A DNA stretch of 64,000 nt from Rhabdaerophilum calidifontis (GTDB lineage Bacteria; Pseudomonadota; Alphaproteobacteria; Rhizobiales; Beijerinckiaceae), in the NCBI RefSeq assembly GCF_008641065.1, contig NZ_VTRS01000006.1, forward strand, positions 144,245 to 208,244, given 5' to 3'. The number at the start of each line of letters is the position of its first letter. Position 1 is the first letter of the stretch. Below are positions 59,975 to 64,000 of this stretch, piece after piece. Position numbers and translations under genes: made by a program. Below the pieces are notes generated by a model. It worked only from the letters and a program-made list of their open reading frames with translations, was not told where the DNA came from and searched no databases.

Positions 59975-60694
59975 ATGGAGCAGAGCCTACGACTTTCGGA
60001 GCCGATCGTTCCGCAGGTCATCCAGTTGCTCCGGCAGGCGATCATCGAGATGCGACTCCAGCCTGGCCAGGCGCTGTCGGAGAACGACATCGCCCAGCGC
60101 TACGGCGTGAGCCGGCAGCCGGTTCGCGAGGCCTTCATCAAGCTGCGCGAGATCGGGCTGGTGCAGATCCTGCCGAGCCGCGGCACCTATGTCGTCAAGA
60201 TTTCGGTGCGGGAGGTGCTCAATGCCCGCTTCGTGCGCGAGGCGGTGGAGGGGGCGATCGTGCGCAGCGCCGCGGAACTGATCGACGCCTCCGGCATCGC
60301 CCGGCTCACAGCGCTGATCGGCGAGCAGAAGCGCGTGGCGGAGGCGGGGGACAGCCGCGCCTTCTACCATCTCGACGAGGCCTTCCACCGCGAGATCGCC
60401 ACCATCATCGAATGCGACTACGCCGCCCGCGTCGTCGAGAGCGCCCGCGCCCAGACCGATCGCGTGCGCTATCTCAGCCTGCCGGGCGCGACGCGGCTCG
60501 ATGTCCTCATCGCCCAGCACCAGGCGATCGTTGCCGCGCTCGCCGCCCGCGATCCCGATGCGGCGGAGGCGGCGATGCGCCGGCATCTGCGCGAGATCTT
60601 CGCCGCCCTGCCAAGCCTCGAGGCGCAATATCCCGAGATCTTCGACCTGACGGCGATCCCCGCGCATGCGCGGGCGATGCTGCCGGGAGGCTAG
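59975..60694 (+). CDS. GntR family transcriptional regulator (FCD domain, UxuR-like)
   Basis: A 239-residue FadR-subfamily regulator. The N-terminal winged helix has [40 protein letters not shown] and [11 protein letters not shown]. The C-terminal FCD domain carries the metal-binding residues in [27 protein letters not shown] and [18 protein letters not shown] precedes ATG 59975. It is divergent from the TRAP/uxuA operon and presumably senses a hexuronate pathway intermediate. Its end overlaps the convergent msrA by 4 bases. Confidence 0.9.
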   Translation: MEQSLRLSEPIVPQVIQLLRQAIIEMRLQPGQALSENDIAQRYGVSRQPVREAFIKLREIGLVQILPSRGTYVVKISVREVLNARFVREAVEGAIVRSAAELIDASGIARLTALIGEQKRVAEAGDSRAFYHLDEAFHREIATIIECDYAARVVESARAQTDRVRYLSLPGATRLDVLIAQHQAIVAALAARDPDAAEAAMRRHLREIFAALPSLEAQYPEIFDLTAIPAHARAMLPGG

Positions 60695-61347
60695 GCCGAG
60701 GCGGTCTTGAGCCCGATTGGGCAGGCGATTCCCGTGCCGCCGAGGCCGCAATAGCCGCCCGGATTCTTGGCAAGATATTGCTGGTGATATTCCTCCGCGA
60801 AATAGAACGGCCCGGCCTCGACGATCTCGGTCGTGATCGTGCCATGTCCGGCTGCGGCGAGGCGCGCCTGATAGAGCGCCCGCGAGGCTTCCGCGGCCGC
60901 GCGCTGCGCTTCCCCCGCGACATAGATGCCGGACCGGTATTGCGTGCCGATATCGTTGCCCTGGCGCATGCCCTGGGTCGGGTCGTGGTTTTCCCAGAAG
61001 GTCTTGAGCAGGGTCTCGTAGGGGAGGATCTTGGGGTCGAACACCACGCGGACGACTTCGTTATGCCCGGTCTGGCCGGTGCAGGTCTCCTCATAGGTCG
61101 GGTTCGGCGTGAATCCGCCGGAATAGCCCACGGCCGTGATCCAGATTCCGTCTCCGAGCTGCCAGAACTTCCGCTCCGCGCCCCAGAAGCAACCAAGACC
61201 GAACATGGCGGTTTCATATCCTTCCGGATAGGGATCCCTGAGCGGTCGGCCGAATACGAAATGCGTCTCGGCGGTGGGGATCGGCGTTGTCCGGCCGGGC
61301 AGCGCCTCGGCCGGTTTCGGCATGGTCGCGGATTTGCGGAAGAGCAT
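60691..61347 (-). CDS. msrA: Peptide-methionine (S)-S-oxide reductase MsrA
   Basis: Repairs oxidised methionine in proteins. The 218-residue enzyme has the catalytic [16 protein letters not shown] (Cys at about residue 53), [58 protein letters not shown], and [12 protein letters not shown], with a resolving-Cys region [17 protein letters not shown]. The start at 61347 is the first ATG giving a normal N-terminal extension. Confidence 0.94.
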   Translation of the reverse strand: MLFRKSATMPKPAEALPGRTTPIPTAETHFVFGRPLRDPYPEGYETAMFGLGCFWGAERKFWQLGDGIWITAVGYSGGFTPNPTYEETCTGQTGHNEVVRVVFDPKILPYETLLKTFWENHDPTQGMRQGNDIGTQYRSGIYVAGEAQRAAAEASRALYQARLAAAGHGTITTEIVEAGPFYFAEEYHQQYLAKNPGGYCGLGGTGIACPIGLKTASA

Positions 61348-61605
61348 GGGAACCTCGCTTTCAGGTTGCCTCAAGGTGGCGCCGCGCAGGCCGCGCCGCA
61401 AGCCCGCTCACCGGCTCGTGACCCCGCAGGCGGGAAATGCGGCGCCGGGCGGGAGGAGGGGGGCGGCCGCGGGAGCCCTGCCGCGTTCCCGGCGGTCCCG
61501 CACCCGCATCCTGTGCCATCCGCTCTGATCCATGCTTTTGCGCCTTGCGTTTTGTCCTGCCCGCCGCCATAACGCGCAACTCGCGTGCGCCTTCGGGCGT
61601 GTGCG

Positions 61606-61695
61606 GGGCAGGTGGCCGAGTGGTTGAAGGCGCACGCCTGGAACGCGTGTATACGTGCAAGCGTATCGAGGGTTCGAATCCCTCCCTGTCCGCCA
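61606..61695 (+). tRNA. tRNA-Ser (GGA)
   Basis: A 90-base type II tRNA with a long variable arm. Acceptor GGGCAGG/CCTGTCC (one G-U pair), D arm TGGCCGAGTGGTTGAAGGC, anticodon loop CTGGAAC giving GGA, variable arm GTATACGTGCAAGCGTATC, T arm GAGGGTTCGAATCCCTC, then G and an encoded CCA. It marks the border between core DNA and the compositionally different segment that follows. Confidence 0.95.
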
Positions 61696-62064
61696 TTGCC
61701 TTCAAATGAAGCGTCTCCCAGCGCGCGGCACGGCAGAAGAAAGCGCAACGTTTCAAAGGCTTTGCAGGGTCGACCTCTGCACTGCGATGCCCGCGAAATC
61801 CGGGCCGCATTCTCCGAATGGCCCGTTTTTCTCCCGACCTGTGGACTGAAGCCACCACCATACGGACAGAAACCCTCGGTTCTTCATACGGTTGGACGAT
61901 CAGGCCGGGGCGGGAGTTCGAGTTTTCTTTGGTTAACGAAACCTCAATCGCTCCCAAATAGGCTGTTGATTCGAAACAGCAAATTCTTATTCGAAGGCCG
62001 CAGGTTCGCTCTTTGTTCTGATGCGAACCTCGGATAGGATGAGGTCCAATTACGAGGCAGCCCC
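61696..62064. other. Gene-free border of the tRNA-Ser island
   Basis: A 369 bp stretch between tRNA-Ser and the DUF5131 gene, with a lower G+C look than the core (for example the AT-rich run around 61920-62000). I see no convincing gene in either strand, and no second copy of the tRNA 3' end (attachment-site duplicate) within the window. A hairpin at its end is listed separately. Confidence 0.5.
62002..62030 (+). other. Hairpin upstream of the DUF5131 gene
   Basis: AGGTTCGC-N13-GCGAACCT is a perfect 8 bp inverted repeat ending 34 bases before the GTG start. It could be an operator or an mRNA leader structure for the two-gene unit. Confidence 0.4.
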
Positions 62065-62832
62065 GTGGCGCAAACGTCGGAAATCGAATGGACTGACGCA
62101 ACTTGGAACCCGGTGACGGGCTGCACCAAGATTGGTCCGGGCTGCGACAACTGCTACGCTGAACGCTTTGCGGAACGTTGGCGTGGGGTTGCTGGGCACC
62201 CCTACGAACAAGGCTTCGACCTGACGCTCTGGCCATCAAGGCTGATGCAACCCGCGCAGTGGAAAAAGCCGCGGATGATCTTCGTGAACTCGATGAGCGA
62301 CCTGTTCCACAAGGACATCGACCGCGCGTTTATCGACAAGGTGTTCGATGCCATGGAGCAGGCGCACTGGCATGTCTATCAGGTGCTGACCAAGCGCAGC
62401 TCGCTCATGCGCAACTATGTCCGGAAGCGGTATGATGGCAGGGCGGTTCCGCGCCATATCTGGCTTGGCGTATCGGTTGAGGACGCCGCTCACACGAGCC
62501 GGATCGACCATCTGAAGCAGATCAACTCGGATGCCCGCTTCATATCGTTCGAGCCACTGCTCAGCCCTATCGGCGACGTCGACCTACGCGGCATCGCATG
62601 GGCCATCGTCGGCGGCGAGAGCGGGCCGCGGGCTCGCCCCATGGACGAAAGCTGGGCCAGACAGATCCGGGACATCTGCGATCGTGACGACGTTGCGTTC
62701 TTCTTCAAGCAATGGGGTGGCGCCCGTCCGAAGTCCGGTGGGCGTTTGCTCGATGGCGAGGAATGGAACGGCTTTCCGTGGCAAATCGTGCCTGAGCCAA
62801 TCATGCGCGCTTTGCAACCCGAGGATGCTTAA
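62065..62832 (+). CDS. DUF5131 three-Cys-motif protein (phage Gp37/Gp68-like)
   Basis: A 255-residue protein starting at GTG 62065 (GAGGCAG upstream). The hallmark is the cysteine triad C20, C27, C30 in WNPVTGCTKIGPGCDNCYAE (Cys-x6-Cys-x2-Cys), probably binding an iron-sulfur cluster; the family is considered related to radical-SAM/SPL-like proteins. Other conserved blocks: FVNSMSDLFH (73-82), QVLTKRSSLM, GVSVEDAAHTSRID, RFISFEPLLSPIG and VGGESGPRARPMDESWARQI (182-201), then FFFKQWGG. The one-base TAATG overlap with tcmP shows a functional pair. Activity is unknown. Codon use is less GC-biased than in the core genes. Confidence 0.88.
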   Translation: MAQTSEIEWTDATWNPVTGCTKIGPGCDNCYAERFAERWRGVAGHPYEQGFDLTLWPSRLMQPAQWKKPRMIFVNSMSDLFHKDIDRAFIDKVFDAMEQAHWHVYQVLTKRSSLMRNYVRKRYDGRAVPRHIWLGVSVEDAAHTSRIDHLKQINSDARFISFEPLLSPIGDVDLRGIAWAIVGGESGPRARPMDESWARQIRDICDRDDVAFFFKQWGGARPKSGGRLLDGEEWNGFPWQIVPEPIMRALQPEDA

Positions 62833-63881
62833 TGCCGCCACGGATCGAAGACTACCAGGGACGCGAGCAGTCTTTCATCAAGCATCTGTTTCTCAACAAT
62901 TATCTTGAGGCCGCAGCCTACAAGCTTTTCCAAGGTAGATCGCCGGTTTTCAAATTCGTCGACGCATTTGCAGGCCCCTGGCGGGTATCGGACACCAACA
63001 TGTACTCCGATGCCTCCTTCTCACAGGCGATCGAAACACTCGAAACCGTACGCAGCTCGCTCATCGGCATGGGTCGCACCGGTCTCAAGGTGCGGTTCCG
63101 CTTCTGTGAGAGGAACCCGGCTTCGGTCGCCAAGCTAAAGGAGTTCGCGGCCCAGAAGCCAGAATTCGACATCCAGGTCTTTTCGGGCGCCTTCGAGGAC
63201 AACCTTGATGCCATCCGCTCAGCCTGTCGCGATGGCTTCACGTTCACGTTCATCGATCCGACCGGATGGAATGTTGAGTCCAGCAAGGTTTTCGATTTTC
63301 TCAGAGCCTTGAATGGCGAGTTTCTGTTCAACTTCATGGCCGAGGAAGTGAACCGCCATGCCGGCTGGGACGGCGTTGCTGAGTCTGTCGGCCGATTCTT
63401 GGCGGACCCAGCCTGGAAGACGTCATTCGAGGCGATGACCGAAGGCTCAAATGAGACGAAGATTCTGCAGCTTCTGAAAGCAAAGATGAAGGAAGCAAGG
63501 GTCGCGACATATCTCACGGATATGGCCATCCGGAAGCCTCGCGAAGAACGGATCAAAATGCGTCTGATCCTCGGCACCCACAGCGGTTTCGGTGTTGAGG
63601 TGTTCCGGACCGTTCAAGAGAAGGTGGAAAAGGAGGCGGTTCGTACCCGCCACAACATCCGGACCGAGGAAAGCGGGCAGCCCCAGCTCTTCCCCGAGGA
63701 TCAGATTATTGCTTTCGAGACTGATTGCGACGGGGTGGGCTGTTCGGCCCATTTGGGCTGGGCCACCGAACTGTTGCTGCGAGCGGTGTCACTGAGGCCA
63801 GGGATCGCGTTCGGAGCAGTCGCCAGTCAGGTCATGGAGCAGGTTCCGGTGCGCACGACCAATCTGAACAAGATGTTGTAG
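62832..63881 (+). CDS. tcmP: Three-Cys-motif partner protein TcmP, C-terminus altered by IS insertion
   Basis: A 349-residue partner of the DUF5131 protein. The N-terminal half has a methyltransferase-like Rossmann pattern: KFVDAFAGPWR (41-51, SAM-loop-like), RFCERNPASVAKLKEF (90-105, acidic ribose-binding position) and FTFIDPTGWN (138-147, resembling the DPPY-type catalytic motif). A helical C-terminal half follows. The last codons and the stop TAG (63879-63881) fall in the terminal repeat of an IS element beginning at 63877, so the native protein was probably longer. SAM binding and nucleic-acid targets are inference only. Confidence 0.85.
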   Translation: MPPRIEDYQGREQSFIKHLFLNNYLEAAAYKLFQGRSPVFKFVDAFAGPWRVSDTNMYSDASFSQAIETLETVRSSLIGMGRTGLKVRFRFCERNPASVAKLKEFAAQKPEFDIQVFSGAFEDNLDAIRSACRDGFTFTFIDPTGWNVESSKVFDFLRALNGEFLFNFMAEEVNRHAGWDGVAESVGRFLADPAWKTSFEAMTEGSNETKILQLLKAKMKEARVATYLTDMAIRKPREERIKMRLILGTHSGFGVEVFRTVQEKVEKEAVRTRHNIRTEESGQPQLFPEDQIIAFETDCDGVGCSAHLGWATELLLRAVSLRPGIAFGAVASQVMEQVPVRTTNLNKML

Positions 63882-64000
63882 CCCCCAAAAGCCCGGACAT
63901 TTCTCACGGTGCTGCTTGGGCCGCGATGAACTCGCGGGGTGAACGATATCCGAGCGCCCGATGCGGGTGAAGCTCGTTGTAGTGGTCGAACCATTCCGGC
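63877..64000 (-). mobile_element. IS3-family insertion sequence, partial (runs off the window)
   Basis: The element end reads TGTAGCCCCCAAAAGCCCGG at 63877-63896, resembling the TGT-CCCCCAAAA-GGAC termini of IS3-family elements. It is followed inward by the 3' end of a transposase gene. The other end is beyond the window. It has inserted in the last part of tcmP. Confidence 0.75.
63904..64000 (-). CDS. IS3-family transposase OrfB, C-terminal fragment (5' end outside window)
   Basis: On the minus strand the last 32 codons read [20 protein letters not shown] then [10 protein letters not shown] and stop. This is the standard C-terminus of IS3-family OrfB integrase-type transposases, downstream of the catalytic DDE Glu. 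The gene continues past position 64000, so nothing can be said about whether it is intact. Confidence 0.88.
   Translation of the reverse strand, partial: PEWFDHYNELHPHRALGYRSPREFIAAQAAP

Noticed and set aside
61437..61605. Protein-coding frames running through the msrA upstream region and tRNA-Ser
   Set aside because: They cross the tRNA, have no ribosome site and no domain; the region is best left as intergenic.
1..64000. CRISPR array
   Set aside because: No regularly spaced 25-40 bp direct repeats were seen. The only tandem repeat is the 15 bp unit in the fused TRAP permease gene.
61696..64000. Duplicate of the tRNA-Ser 3' end as a right attachment site
   Set aside because: The tRNA 3' sequence is not repeated within the visible segment; it could lie beyond the window.

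Overview
The window is high-GC (roughly 70 percent by eye, C/G-ending codons almost everywhere), densely packed DNA from an alphaproteobacterium. Support for that placement: an NadQ-like NAD regulator, a TIGR02301-type protein, the xseB / dxs / tlyA / RNA-methyltransferase gene set, a RibB with a degenerate GTP-cyclohydrolase tail, TRAP transporters and a cbb3 oxidase operon. I cannot fix order or genus from the sequence alone; Hyphomicrobiales or Rhodospirillales are the most natural candidates. Most of the window is core chromosome. The last 2.3 kb look horizontally acquired.

Layout. 0-5 kb: fatty-acid-type catabolism (acyl-CoA dehydrogenase, enoyl-CoA isomerase/hydratase, SDR), then a CorA transporter and a SelW-like redox protein. 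5-7.2 kb: an outer-membrane beta-barrel protein divergent from a membrane-anchored AraC regulator. 7.2-13.7 kb: RNA methyltransferases, dxs and xseB on the minus strand, interleaved with a Tat-exported superoxide dismutase, an AhpD-like protein and pirin. 13.8-18.4 kb: a minus-strand operon (ygfZ, HD hydrolase, tyrosine phosphatase, nadQ-like) divergent from dihydroorotase. 18.4-21.1 kb: pdxH operon. 21.2-24.8 kb: lipoprotein, DnaJ-like protein, fabI, secreted protein, histidine phosphatase. 25-29 kb: a 1337-residue Pls/PosA-type membrane NRPS. 29-33 kb: aroC, ribB, HDAC-like deacetylase, L,D-transpeptidase. 33.5-39 kb: MarR regulator, an envelope trio (DUF898, M48 protease, DUF1499), a metallo-beta-lactamase-fold hydrolase and bioY. 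39-42.3 kb: folP-folB-folK and an AGE-type sugar epimerase. 42.4-42.8 kb: divergent tRNA-Pro and tRNA-Gln.

Accessory metabolism follows. 42.8-50.5 kb is a catabolic cluster with an SDR, a fused TRAP permease, its binding protein, an IclR regulator, an acyl-CoA ligase and a double PPC-domain protein; its substrate is unknown. 50.7-55.7 kb is a ccoNOQP cbb3 oxidase operon with extra small membrane proteins and ccoS. 55.8-60.7 kb is a mannonate (hexuronate) uptake and catabolism locus: uxuA, a TRAP transporter and a divergent GntR regulator with a clear palindromic operator between them. MsrA follows.

The end of the window (61.6-64 kb) changes character. Directly after tRNA-Ser(GGA), codon use becomes less GC-biased. 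A two-gene unit encodes a three-Cys-motif DUF5131 protein and its partner TcmP, which carries methyltransferase-like motifs. An IS3-family element running off the window has inserted into the end of tcmP and supplies its stop codon. This poorly understood pair on a tRNA-linked island is the best candidate here for an undescribed system.
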